Assembly: GCA_964628055.1 (NCBI GenBank)
Contig: CAZVNL010000035.1
Location: 1 to 23,412, forward strand
Origin: CAZBEL01 sp964628055
GTDB lineage: Bacteria; Fidelibacterota; Marinisomatia; Marinisomatales; TCS56
Length of the DNA stretch: 23,412 bases
Direction of reading: 5' to 3'
The notes beneath the pieces were generated by a model. It ran no database searches and had not been told where the DNA came from. It saw only the letters and a list, made by a program, of their open reading frames with translations. Shown one piece after another: positions 1-7,709 of the stretch (its first letter is position 1; every line of letters starts with the position of its first letter). The position numbers were made by a program, and so were the translations under genes.

Positions 1-495
1 CGCCGGCAATCTCCACCCGAGCTTGACGTTGACAAGGGTTCTCTTCGAATATTGTGGATCACCATTCTCGCCTCCATAAGTGTCGCAATCAGTTTGCAGT
101 GGTACCCCTTAGCGCCTCTACCCGGCTCCCCCTCATTTTTACAAGGAAGCGCTCTCATATTTCTATTGGGAGGCTTCATTCTTCGCTGGACTTCCATCCT
201 GACCCTTGGTCGTTGGTTCACCACTCAGGTGGCCATTCAACCCCATCAGGTGTTCATCAAAAAAGGACCCTACAAACGCCTGCGCCATCCTTCTTATACC
301 GGATTGCTCCTGGAGTTCGTAGGACTCGGTGTTTTCTTCGGCACGTGGGTGAGTTTGGGAATCATGGTGATTCCCATCACCCTGGCAATCCTAAAGCGAA
401 TACACAATGAAGAAGCGGCCTTGTTAGCCAGCTTCGGGGAAGCCTATCGCCAGTATCAAACGGAAGCCGATCGCCTTTTCCCGGGCGTCTACTAA
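1..495 (+). CDS. Isoprenylcysteine carboxyl methyltransferase (ICMT)-family membrane protein, 5' end outside window
   Basis: The reading frame is open from the first base, so the gene most likely starts upstream; a TTG at 52 is the first possible start inside the window but has no clear ribosome binding site. The visible protein has three to four hydrophobic segments. The family signature is in the second half: RHPSYTG followed by a membrane segment, then NEEAALLASFGEAYRQYQ, matching the EE...FG..Y..Y motif that binds S-adenosylmethionine in ICMT and phospholipid N-methyltransferase-like enzymes. Family members methylate small lipophilic or prenylated substrates at the inner membrane; bacterial substrates are mostly unknown, so none is proposed. 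The C-terminus is complete (TAA at 493-495). It is followed by the broken TonB-family gene on the same strand, about 100 bases on. Confidence 0.82.
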   Translation, partial: RRQSPPELDVDKGSLRILWITILASISVAISLQWYPLAPLPGSPSFLQGSALIFLLGGFILRWTSILTLGRWFTTQVAIQPHQVFIKKGPYKRLRHPSYTGLLLEFVGLGVFFGTWVSLGIMVIPITLAILKRIHNEEAALLASFGEAYRQYQTEADRLFPGVY

Positions 496-533
496 ATATC
501 TTAGGCCAACAACTCACAATAAATGCGTATTAC

Positions 534-562
534 TTGACATACACTGAATAGCCGGGGTACCT
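534..562 (+). promoter_or_regulatory. Possible sigma70-type promoter for the TonB-family gene
   Basis: A perfect -35 hexamer, TTGACA, lies at 534-539 in the gap between the methyltransferase stop and the next start. The matching -10 position (about 557-563, GTACCTT) is poor, so this is a weak candidate resting mainly on the -35. Confidence 0.3.
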
Positions 563-592
563 TTTTGGGGCCTGAAATACGGAGGAATTACC

Positions 593-1087
593 ATGAAGCA
601 TGTGAGTGGATTTCAGAACGTACTAACGTCTATGGCGGTCACCGTTATCTTCCTGGGCCTATTATTTCTTACTCACCTTTACACCCAAGACAAGACACCG
701 CCCACCTCCACCGAACATACAAAATCGGCAACACCAACGGTAAAGTTTGTACTCTACGACACTCCACCAAAACCACTCAAGCCCATCTGACCAACCTACC
801 CTGCCGCGGTCCGGGAAACCAAAATAGAAGGAACCGTAATCATTCAATGTTACATTAACGAACAAGGCCAAGTGACAGAAACGATTGTATTGCAAGGATT
901 GCCCGGTACTGGGCTGGATGAAGCAAGCATCGAAGCCATTACTAAAACACCCTTCAGTCCCGCTATGAATAGGGGCAAACCGGTGGGCGTTTGGATCAGT
1001 TTCCCGGTGAAATTTAGCCTGGTAGAACAGAAAACCAATTCCTGCCCACCTTTCTTTCCCATTAACTATAAATCGCCGCCAGGTTAA
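593..1087 (+). pseudogene. TonB-family (energy-transducer C-terminal domain) protein interrupted by an in-frame TGA
   Basis: ATG at 593 has a strong ribosome binding site (GGAGGAATTACC). The first 65 codons give a short cytoplasmic N-terminus, a membrane segment at residues 12-30 and a Thr/Pro/Lys-rich linker, then hit TGA at 788-790 (codon 66). The same frame continues for 98 further codons with a clear TonB C-terminal domain: YPAAVRETKIEGTVII, then INEQGQV, GLDEASIEAI and a closing WISFPVKFSL strand, ending at the stop at 1085-1087. Restoring one sense codon gives a normal small TonB of about 164 residues, which would couple the inner-membrane ExbB/ExbD motor to outer-membrane receptors. 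No exbB/exbD is nearby. CGA to TGA is the simplest single change (inference). A sequencing error or readthrough cannot be excluded. The downstream half alone lacks the membrane anchor. Confidence 0.8.
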
Positions 1088-1169
1088 ACTCCGCAAATGG
1101 CTGACCAATACCATCCCCGGTAAACCGTACTACTTTACGTAGCATTTCTTGCCCTGTTAAAGCAATCTC

Positions 1170-1835
1170 ATGCCGGTAAAAATACTTCCTGTTTCTTTCT
1201 TTAATCGCAATGCACAAAAAGTGGCCCAGGATCTCCTGGGCAAGGTCATTCATGTGCACCAGGTTGGTCAATGGTTGAGGGTACAGATCATCGAAACGGA
1301 AGCTTACTACCGCCGGGAAAAGGCCAGTCACGCCTCCCTGGGATACACGGAAAAACGGAAAGCCCTGTTCATGTCCCCGGGAACGATCTACATGTATCAT
1401 GCTCGGGGAGGCCCCTCCTTTAATATCAGTTGCCGGGGTGCGGGAAATGCCGTCCTGATTAAAGCCGGGCTCCCGTGGGGCACTGAGGTAAAAATGATCA
1501 CAACCATGCAAAAGTTGAACCCCACCTCCCGGGGATTAACACGATCCAGAGAAAAACTCTGCGCCGGACAAACGTTACTGTGCCGCTCCCTGGGACTCAC
1601 CGTGGCGGATTGGGACCAAAAAACCTTTCATCCCCAACGGTTCTATCTGGCCGATGTAGGGTACCAACCCAAACGCATCATCCAAACCCGCCGTCTTGGC
1701 ATTCCCCCTGGCCGGGATGAACACCTTCTCTACCGCTTTATCGACTACGATTACGCACCCTTTTGTACCGAGAACCCCCTCAAGAAGAGAAATTACCGCG
1801 CCATGGTGGATTACGTCCTCATCGTACCGGATTAA
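1170..1835 (+). CDS. mpg: 3-methyladenine DNA glycosylase (AAG/MPG family)
   Basis: This 221-residue protein has the normal length and fold signatures of the alkyladenine glycosylase family, which excises alkylated or deaminated purines in base excision repair. Visible signatures: FNRNAQKVAQDLLGKVI at the N-terminus; the active-site segment IIETEAYY (residues 40-47), in which Glu44 and Tyr46 correspond to human AAG Glu125 and Tyr127; His54 near the human His136 position; the PGTIYMYHARGGPSFNIS strand; and a basic C-terminal RNYRAMV segment. The start ATG has no obvious Shine-Dalgarno sequence but matches where family proteins begin. It converges on the SMC gene, whose stop is about 100 bases away. 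Confidence 0.9.
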   Translation: MPVKILPVSFFNRNAQKVAQDLLGKVIHVHQVGQWLRVQIIETEAYYRREKASHASLGYTEKRKALFMSPGTIYMYHARGGPSFNISCRGAGNAVLIKAGLPWGTEVKMITTMQKLNPTSRGLTRSREKLCAGQTLLCRSLGLTVADWDQKTFHPQRFYLADVGYQPKRIIQTRRLGIPPGRDEHLLYRFIDYDYAPFCTENPLKKRNYRAMVDYVLIVPD

Positions 1836-1893
1836 TGCGCGGTCTGAGCGTACCAAAAAGAAATGACTCCGCGCAACAAGGAAATCTTACGGA

Positions 1894-1937
1894 AAACAAA
1901 AAAGACCTGATAGCCCGGAAAAATAACCGTATTCAGG
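1894..1937 (-). terminator. Possible rho-independent terminator after smc
   Basis: Read on the minus strand, CCTGA (overlapping the smc stop) pairs with TCAGG, with an inner CGG/CCG pairing, and is followed by TCTTTTTTGTTTT. The stem is short and bulged, so confidence is modest. It lies in the convergent space between mpg and smc. Confidence 0.38.
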
Positions 1938-4900
1938 CGTCGAACTTTACCGATACCAGTTGGGAAACACCCTTCTGCTCCATGGTAACACCGTAAAGGT
2001 AGTTGGCTGCCTCCATAGTGAGTTTGTTGTGGGTAACTACAATAAACTGGGTATTATCGGTGAACTGTTTTAAGACCTTGGTAAATTTGCGAACATTCAC
2101 GTCATCCAACGGGGCGTCCACTTCGTCCAAGATACAATAAGGGCTTGGTTTCACCTGGTAGATGGCAAAGAGCAAGGCAATGGCCGTAAGGGCCTTTTCC
2201 CCTGCCGATAACATTCTTAGGGACTGATTCCGTTTCCCCGGCGGTCGCGCCATGATTTCCACGTCAGCTTCCAGGGGATCGGGATCACCGGTGAGGCTCA
2301 AACTGGCCTGTCCACCTTCGAAAAAGAGCTTGAAGAGCTTCTCAAAATTGCCTTTTATCTGGTAGAAAGTATCCTGGAATTGCTTTCGTGCCACGCGGTC
2401 TATTTTCTGGATAGTTTCCCGAAGGTTGGCTTCGGCTGCTACTAAATCATCCTGCTGACTGTTCAACAGGTTCAACCGTTCCACTTCCTCCTCATATTCA
2501 TCTTTCACCGCCATATTAATGGGACCAATATTCTCGATGCTACGGCGCAAGCGCTCCACCTGCAGGGAAAGGCCGTCTACCGTGCCCTCTACCGGGAGAT
2601 CGGTGCTCACCGCTTGTTGGTATTTCTCCTGGATGCGCTCCTGAATCGCCGTCATCTGCTGCTCGTATTCCACCAAGTGTAACTCCTGGGCCTTGAGTTC
2701 TTCCAAGAGTTCTTCCTGACGATGTTGCTCGTCACGGATGTTGCGCTGTAATGCTTCTATGGAACGAAAGGTCTCCCGGGAAGCCTCCTGACGTAATCCT
2801 ACGATACTACGCTGTTTCTGCAAACGAGCGTTGATCTTAGCCACGGCCTGCTCCCCAGAAGTTATTTTCTTCCCCAGTGATTTCATCTTCGCATGACAGC
2901 CCCGGCGCTCTTCCTTAATCTTCTTCTGGCGCTCCAACAGTTCGGTAATGTTCTCTTCCGCAACCCGTTTCTGGAAATGGAGATTATCACGCTGATTTTC
3001 CAGGTTTAAAAGCTCAATGCGTAAATCCTGGACCTGGCGGTGGAAGACCTCCCGTTGCCGTTGCACAGCCTTCAACCTCGCCTGGGTCTCCGTCAATTTT
3101 TCGGTGATGTTATCCACCACGGTTTTACGGTTCTTTACCTTCGGCACCAACCGGTTCAAGGCATCAGTCAACTGATGGAGTGTTTTCCTATTTTCGGCGA
3201 TCTCGTGGGTCACTTCCTGGATGGCCTCTAAGGTCTTGGACTGGTTGTAGTGGTTTCGGATCGCTTCCGTTTCTAACTGTGAAATCTTTTCAATATTACT
3301 TTCCACTAAAGACGATTGTTGGTCAAGCTCTTCCTCCCGGGAGTGAATGGTGGCCTCCAGGTTATCCAGGTCCAGTTTTGTTTTCTGAACCTGGGCTACT
3401 AATTGTTCAATCTCCCCATTGAGTTGCTCTATTTTCTTCTGGCGACCCAGCATGCTACCCTGTTTGGAGGCTTCCTGATGTTTCAAAATAAAGTTCGTTC
3501 CGGAAAAGGCGCCCTTTTTATCCACCAGATCCCAGCCAGCCAAGTTTTCTTTACCTAAGGCTGCTTGCAGATCCTTTACCACCAGAACATTGTCCAGGAG
3601 ATATTGAACCAGGGGATGGATATTTTTCGGGGTTTCCACGATCTCCGAAGCGCGGGCCAGGATCTGGCTCTCTTTGGGAAGGGTTCTTGGTTGGCGTTGT
3701 AGTTGGCCGATCTCTTTCAAAGGGATAATAGCCAGTTCCCCGCCTTGAGCTTCGCGCACTCGGGCTAAGGTTTTTAGAGCTGCAACGCGATCTCTGGCCA
3801 CCAAACAATGCGCCAGGGACCCCAGAGCACTTTCCAAAGCCGCCTGGTAGGTCTCTGCCACTTGAAACAGGTCTGCGACGGTGCCAAAAATGCCAGGAAA
3901 TTGGGAAAGTTGGTTCAACACGAACCGGACACCGTCGGGATAACCCTCCCCGGTCTCCACTAGCTCCCGGTAAAATTGTAACTGGGATTCCAAACTTTCC
4001 ACCTGGGCAATGGTGCCGTGGTGTTTCAAGGTCAATTCGTGGCGGGACGTTTGCAAGCGGGTTAATTCTTGTTCCATAACTTCCACCTGGTGCTTCATTG
4101 TTTCCAGGCGGGAGCGGTGTTCGTGGATTCGCGCCTCGAGGTTTTTTTGCTCCCCGGCATTTTGCTCCTGAACCGCCTCAAGATCTTGTTTCTTGGCCTC
4201 TAATTGACGTACCCGTTCTTCCCGATCGCGAATCTGAGCTTCTGTGCGTTCCATTCGGGCTTGCAACTCAGAGAGCTTCTTCCGTTCTTCCCAGCGTCGA
4301 TTTTGCATCCGTTCCACTTCAGCCTGGGCGTCCGTGTAAGCCTGTTCTTCTTGCTCATAGGCCTCCTTCTGCTCCTGGTACTGGCGCAATTTTTCCTCTA
4401 AGATGGGATCCAGGGAGGTAAGCTCCTGCTCATAATCACGTACGTGATCGGTCAATTGACCCACTTTCGTAATGTTACTCTGTTCTTCGTTCGCCAGACG
4501 GTCGAGGGTCGCCTTGGCTGAGCGGTTCTGTTCCATGGCAATCAACACTTCGTTGCGCTGGGTATCACGCTGCTGCTCTAATTCCGCAACTTCCTGGCGC
4601 AGGTTCTCCAGCTCTACCTGTTGTTCTTTATAAACTTGCTGGAGTTGCTCCAACTCTTGCTCATGTAGCGAGGTGTTCGTAGAAGTCGAAGATTTGAGAT
4701 GTTGGTATTCTTCGATACGTTTTCGAATGGGTGCGGTTTTACCGGTCAACTCTTGCAGTTGTAACACGGCCAGGGCAATTTCCTTTTCCCTGAGGGTGTC
4801 GGTTAGTTTAGCATGTCGTTTAAAGCGTTTTAACTGGAGGGCGAGGCTGCGCACTTTCGTATCCACTTCGGTGATGATGTCATTGACCCGTTCCAGGTCA

Positions 4901-5454
4901 GCGCGGGTGGCTTCGAACTTCCGAAGCGCTGTTCTCCGCTGGAGTTTGTACTTGTTAATCCCCGCCGCCTCTTCGAACATTCGCTTCCGGTCACCCGCCG
5001 TCTCGGATAAAATCTGCTCAATCATCTTTAACTCGATAACGGAATAGGCATCGGCCCCCATGCCAGTATCTACAAGTAAATCCAGTATGTCCTTTAACCG
5101 ACAGGGTGTCCGATTAAGAAAATATTCACTCTCCCCACTGCGAAATACCCGCCGGCCAATTTCCACCTCCTGATATTCAATGGGTAAACGTCCTTTGTTA
5201 TTCACTGTGAGGGTTACCTCGCAGACGCTCAGGGGCTTCAGAGAATCACTGCCGCTAAAAATTACATCTTCCATCCTCCCGCTACGTAAAACACTGTGCT
5301 TCTGTTCTCCTAACACCCAACGGATGGCATCCACGATATTCGTCTTGCCACACCCGTTAGGGCCTACGATGGCCACAATACCCTCGCCAAATTGAAGGGA
5401 CACCTTTTTGGCGAAAGACTTAAAACCATGCAGAGTGAGATTAGAAATGTACAC
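1933..5454 (-). CDS. smc: Chromosome segregation protein SMC
   Basis: Full-length 1173-residue SMC ATPase, the core of bacterial condensin, which compacts and segregates the nucleoid with ScpA/ScpB (not in this window). Start is GTG at 5454-5452; MYISNLTLHGFKSFA is the standard SMC N-terminus. Walker A is GPNGCGKT at 31-38. Two long coiled-coil arms rich in Glu/Gln/Arg flank a hinge at roughly 505-660 (begins near GYPDGVRFVLNQL). The C-terminal head has the ABC signature LSAGEKALTA at about 1082-1091, Walker B with its catalytic Glu in CILDEVDA at about 1107-1114, and the D-loop PLDD. The signature reads LSAGE where LSGGE is usual. The gene follows the HIT gene on the same strand after 83 bases, so they may be co-transcribed. 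Confidence 0.97.
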   Translation of the reverse strand: MYISNLTLHGFKSFAKKVSLQFGEGIVAIVGPNGCGKTNIVDAIRWVLGEQKHSVLRSGRMEDVIFSGSDSLKPLSVCEVTLTVNNKGRLPIEYQEVEIGRRVFRSGESEYFLNRTPCRLKDILDLLVDTGMGADAYSVIELKMIEQILSETAGDRKRMFEEAAGINKYKLQRRTALRKFEATRADLERVNDIITEVDTKVRSLALQLKRFKRHAKLTDTLREKEIALAVLQLQELTGKTAPIRKRIEEYQHLKSSTSTNTSLHEQELEQLQQVYKEQQVELENLRQEVAELEQQRDTQRNEVLIAMEQNRSAKATLDRLANEEQSNITKVGQLTDHVRDYEQELTSLDPILEEKLRQYQEQKEAYEQEEQAYTDAQAEVERMQNRRWEERKKLSELQARMERTEAQIRDREERVRQLEAKKQDLEAVQEQNAGEQKNLEARIHEHRSRLETMKHQVEVMEQELTRLQTSRHELTLKHHGTIAQVESLESQLQFYRELVETGEGYPDGVRFVLNQLSQFPGIFGTVADLFQVAETYQAALESALGSLAHCLVARDRVAALKTLARVREAQGGELAIIPLKEIGQLQRQPRTLPKESQILARASEIVETPKNIHPLVQYLLDNVLVVKDLQAALGKENLAGWDLVDKKGAFSGTNFILKHQEASKQGSMLGRQKKIEQLNGEIEQLVAQVQKTKLDLDNLEATIHSREEELDQQSSLVESNIEKISQLETEAIRNHYNQSKTLEAIQEVTHEIAENRKTLHQLTDALNRLVPKVKNRKTVVDNITEKLTETQARLKAVQRQREVFHRQVQDLRIELLNLENQRDNLHFQKRVAEENITELLERQKKIKEERRGCHAKMKSLGKKITSGEQAVAKINARLQKQRSIVGLRQEASRETFRSIEALQRNIRDEQHRQEELLEELKAQELHLVEYEQQMTAIQERIQEKYQQAVSTDLPVEGTVDGLSLQVERLRRSIENIGPINMAVKDEYEEEVERLNLLNSQQDDLVAAEANLRETIQKIDRVARKQFQDTFYQIKGNFEKLFKLFFEGGQASLSLTGDPDPLEADVEIMARPPGKRNQSLRMLSAGEKALTAIALLFAIYQVKPSPYCILDEVDAPLDDVNVRKFTKVLKQFTDNTQFIVVTHNKLTMEAANYLYGVTMEQKGVSQLVSVKFDA

Positions 5455-5537
5455 TGGGTAAAAATGGACTGTTTTGCAGGGTGGAGTTTACACTCCTTGA
5501 CTCCGGTTGTGCAGGGGGATTTTTACCTCGGAGGTCA

Positions 5538-5882
5538 TTATCCCGGGGGCCAAGTCATGGGACGACCCCCTAAGAGATGTAGATGAATGTGGAACACTGC
5601 CTGGCCGGCGGCGCGATTACAATTAAAAACCGTTCGATACCCCTCTTCAGCAATTCCGGCTTCCCGGGCCAACTGTCGGGCTACCAGCACCAATCTCCCC
5701 ACCAACGCCGCTTGCTCTTTAGTGAGGTCGTTCAGGGTGGCAATATGTTCCTGGGGAATGATGAGAATATGGGTGGGCGCTTGGGGATTGATGTCCCGGA
5801 AAGCGATTATTTCATCGTCTGCAAAGACAATCTCCGCTGGAATGGTCTTGTCAGCAATGCTACAAAATAGACAATCAGCCAT
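5538..5882 (-). CDS. HIT-family (histidine triad) nucleotide-binding protein, HinT-like
   Basis: A 114-residue protein with the HinT architecture. The catalytic histidine triad HIHLHLL is at 98-104, preceded by FNCNRAAGQAVF, the family's Asn/Gly-Gln segment. An N-terminal CLFC pair (Cys4, Cys7) is common in bacterial HIT proteins. The C-terminus GGRPMTWPPG is typical of the HinT branch. HinT enzymes hydrolyse purine nucleoside phosphoramidates and acyl-adenylates in the cytoplasm. The ATG start overlaps the rsmE stop by 8 bases, so translation is probably coupled. smc follows downstream. Confidence 0.93.
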   Translation of the reverse strand: MADCLFCSIADKTIPAEIVFADDEIIAFRDINPQAPTHILIIPQEHIATLNDLTKEQAALVGRLVLVARQLAREAGIAEEGYRTVFNCNRAAGQAVFHIHLHLLGGRPMTWPPG

Positions 5883-6627
5883 GATGATCTCCTTGATTCT
5901 GAATGAGGTCGTTAAGAATTGTCAGTGCGGTAATAACGGCCGTTTCCGAGCGCAAGCGGCGCGGTCCGAGTTGAACAGCCGTCACATGGGACTGGCTTAA
6001 CAAAGCTTTTTCCTGAGGACTGAAATCTCCTTCCGGTCCGATGAGAACGAAAAGGTCGGTCGAGTGGGGCGCTGTCAAGCGATACCACTCCCTCAAGGTA
6101 AGTTCAGCCTCCCGGGTACACACTAAAGATGGCCCCACTGAGCACGACTCTAACCACTGGCTTAGGGACCTGGTAGCGTGGATTTGGGGAACGACGCTTC
6201 GTCCACACTGTTTCGCGGCCGCCTGAACCACCTTTTCCAACCGTTCCCGGCGGAAGGACCGCTTCACACAGCGATCCAGCAAGAGCGTTGTGAAGCTCTT
6301 TACCCCCGCCTCAGTGGCTTTTTCAGCCGCCCACTCCATCCGATCCCGTTTCAGCAAACCTAACCCCAGATGAAGGGGTACTGCCGTCTCGCCATAGTTG
6401 GGGTATCGCTGTAAGATTCGGCCCCGAACCCGTCCCGCCGAAAGCTCCTCGACGACAGCCCGGTAAGCCGTCCCCACCCCGTCCAGCAACCAGATGGTCG
6501 CCCCCTCTCGCAGTCGAAGTACACGCCTAAAATGGTGCGATTCAGCCTCCGTTAATTCAAAAGATTCCCCGTTGATCTGGTGCGGTAAAACCTGGAAAAA
6601 ATGTTGTTCTGTTTCTACTTGCGCCAC
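5875..6627 (-). CDS. rsmE: 16S rRNA (uracil(1498)-N(3))-methyltransferase RsmE
   Basis: A 250-residue SPOUT-fold methyltransferase that methylates N3 of U1498 in 16S rRNA with S-adenosylmethionine. The N-terminal PUA-like domain (about 1-70) contains the family HHFRRVLRLREG segment at 31-42. The knotted SPOUT domain shows LLKRDRMEWAAEKATEAGV at 91-109, LIGPEGDFSPQE at 195-206 and LGPRRLRSETA at 220-230, which form the cofactor-binding trefoil knot. The start is GTG, inside the end of the upstream gene (13-base overlap); the stop overlaps the HIT start. An RsmE-HIT pairing with coupled translation indicates one operon. Confidence 0.95.
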   Translation of the reverse strand: MAQVETEQHFFQVLPHQINGESFELTEAESHHFRRVLRLREGATIWLLDGVGTAYRAVVEELSAGRVRGRILQRYPNYGETAVPLHLGLGLLKRDRMEWAAEKATEAGVKSFTTLLLDRCVKRSFRRERLEKVVQAAAKQCGRSVVPQIHATRSLSQWLESCSVGPSLVCTREAELTLREWYRLTAPHSTDLFVLIGPEGDFSPQEKALLSQSHVTAVQLGPRRLRSETAVITALTILNDLIQNQGDHHG

Positions 6628-7226
6628 GTGAAGGCAAGCGATAAGAGTAAACCATTATAATCGGTCCTGTCGTCAACCGTGCCGGCCATGGGCAGGAAAT
6701 CCCAACCCATTCCAAAACTCACATTCATCCCCGAAGGAATGAAAAAGTGAACCCCGATCCCGAGCTGTCCCCCCAGGGTAACGTGGGTTTGGGCCCGCCG
6801 CCAACGCTTAGTAAACGAACCCGTCTCCTCAGCATCCAGGGCCAATAAAGGTCCCAATTTTAAAAATGTAAACGGCAAAAAATTATTGGCGATACGACCG
6901 TAAAAAGGATAATACTCTACGCCACCAAACACGGGCACCAACAGCAGACTCTTATCATTTACGGTGAAAGTCTGACCCGTGTAGGGATCATACATGAGCA
7001 TTTCATCTTCACCCTTGATGTCATAAAACCGTCCTTCTAAAGTCAGTCCCCAGGGTTTTTTTCCTGACCAGCCTTGTTGGAATAGTAATCCTGAGCCCCG
7101 GTTGCCAATGGCAAAACCAAATCCACGATAACGGTGGAAAGACTCCTGGGCCCCTAACAAGGTTAGCATTAAAAGTACCAGTAGAGGGAAACTCACAACC
7201 TGTTTCATGACATTATTCTTTCTCAT
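6615..7226 (-). CDS. Exported hypothetical protein, outer-membrane beta-barrel-like
   Basis: I do not recognise a named family. The protein of about 203 residues begins with a signal peptide (basic MRKNNVMKQ, then VVSFPLLVLLMLTLLGAQ). The rest alternates hydrophobic and polar residues with many Gly and aromatic residues (RYRGFGFAIGNRGSG, WGLTLEGRFYDIKG, LLLSLAFTWRK), as in small outer-membrane barrels, including a final strand ending in an aromatic/basic pair. I chose the ATG at 7226 because AAGGCAGG sits at good distance; a further in-frame ATG at 7208 is possible, and a longer form from 7256 would put extra residues ahead of the signal peptide. The 3' end overlaps the rsmE start by 13 bases. 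The barrel call is inference. Confidence 0.7.
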   Translation of the reverse strand: MRKNNVMKQVVSFPLLVLLMLTLLGAQESFHRYRGFGFAIGNRGSGLLFQQGWSGKKPWGLTLEGRFYDIKGEDEMLMYDPYTGQTFTVNDKSLLLVPVFGGVEYYPFYGRIANNFLPFTFLKLGPLLALDAEETGSFTKRWRRAQTHVTLGGQLGIGVHFFIPSGMNVSFGMGWDFLPMAGTVDDRTDYNGLLLSLAFTWRK

Positions 7227-7307
7227 GTAACCTGCCTTACGAAAAAAGGCCCCCACAGTTCCTTGGTATCGTTGTGGTTATGAAAAATAGGGGTAGGACG
7301 GAAAAAA

Positions 7308-7706
7308 TCATTCTTTCCCTTTTTCCTGGCTGATAGGAATGGAAGACCGGTGTCGTAAAACGTTAAGGCGCGCCCAACTCTTTTCCGTTGCCACTAACCG
7401 CTCCACGATCCCGTTGTTAACAATGCTCGTACGTACAATTTCCGCTACGTCATCTTCTTTCACTCCCAGGTACCAAAGATTATCGGGATAGATCACCACG
7501 GCGGCCCCCAATTCACAGGCATCTAAACAGCCGCTTTTGTTGATTCTGACCTTCTTGTCCAGATGATATTTCCGGATGGCATTTACAAACTGGAACCTTA
7601 ATTGTACCCCCCGCTTTTGAGCGCAACATCCCCGGGGATTTTCCGGGGCCCGCTCATGAACGCAGATAAACACGTGCTTATTATACCTTGGCGTAGGTTT
7701 ATCCAT
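7308..7706 (-). CDS. Thioredoxin-like [2Fe-2S] ferredoxin
   Basis: A 132-residue protein resembling the thioredoxin-fold (Shethna-type) [2Fe-2S] ferredoxins. The motif order fits: HVFICVHER with Cys15, a second site in PRGCC (Cys27/Cys28), then SGCLDACELGAAVVIYPDNLWY with Cys60 and Cys64, the usual CLxxC.xGP-like segment followed by a strand reading 'VYP...WY'. Four of these cysteines would hold the cluster; one of the Cys27/Cys28 pair is extra. The C-terminal 35 residues extend past the domain. It starts 3 bases after the dehydrogenase stop and is last in the fol chain. Its redox partner is not shown by the sequence. Confidence 0.82.
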   Translation of the reverse strand: MDKPTPRYNKHVFICVHERAPENPRGCCAQKRGVQLRFQFVNAIRKYHLDKKVRINKSGCLDACELGAAVVIYPDNLWYLGVKEDDVAEIVRTSIVNNGIVERLVATEKSWARLNVLRHRSSIPISQEKGKE

Positions 7707-7709
7707 AGC

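Noticed and set aside
788..790. TGA in the TonB-family gene as selenocysteine or as a reassigned sense codon
   Set aside because: TGA is used as a true stop by smc, rsmE, folB, folK, the kinase and others, several with overlapping downstream starts, so it is not reassigned. TonB C-terminal domains do not use selenocysteine, and no obvious stem-loop follows the codon.
662..1114. 150-codon minus-strand open frame across the broken TonB gene
   Set aside because: The plus strand clearly encodes both TonB halves in one frame. The minus frame gives a Trp/Phe/Cys-rich protein resembling nothing, and is an antisense shadow.
7227..7307. Terminator between the ferredoxin and the barrel-like protein gene
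   Set aside because: CCACA and TGTGG can pair around a 15-base loop ahead of a T run on the minus strand, but the stem is only five pairs and lies close to the next start, so I did not list it.
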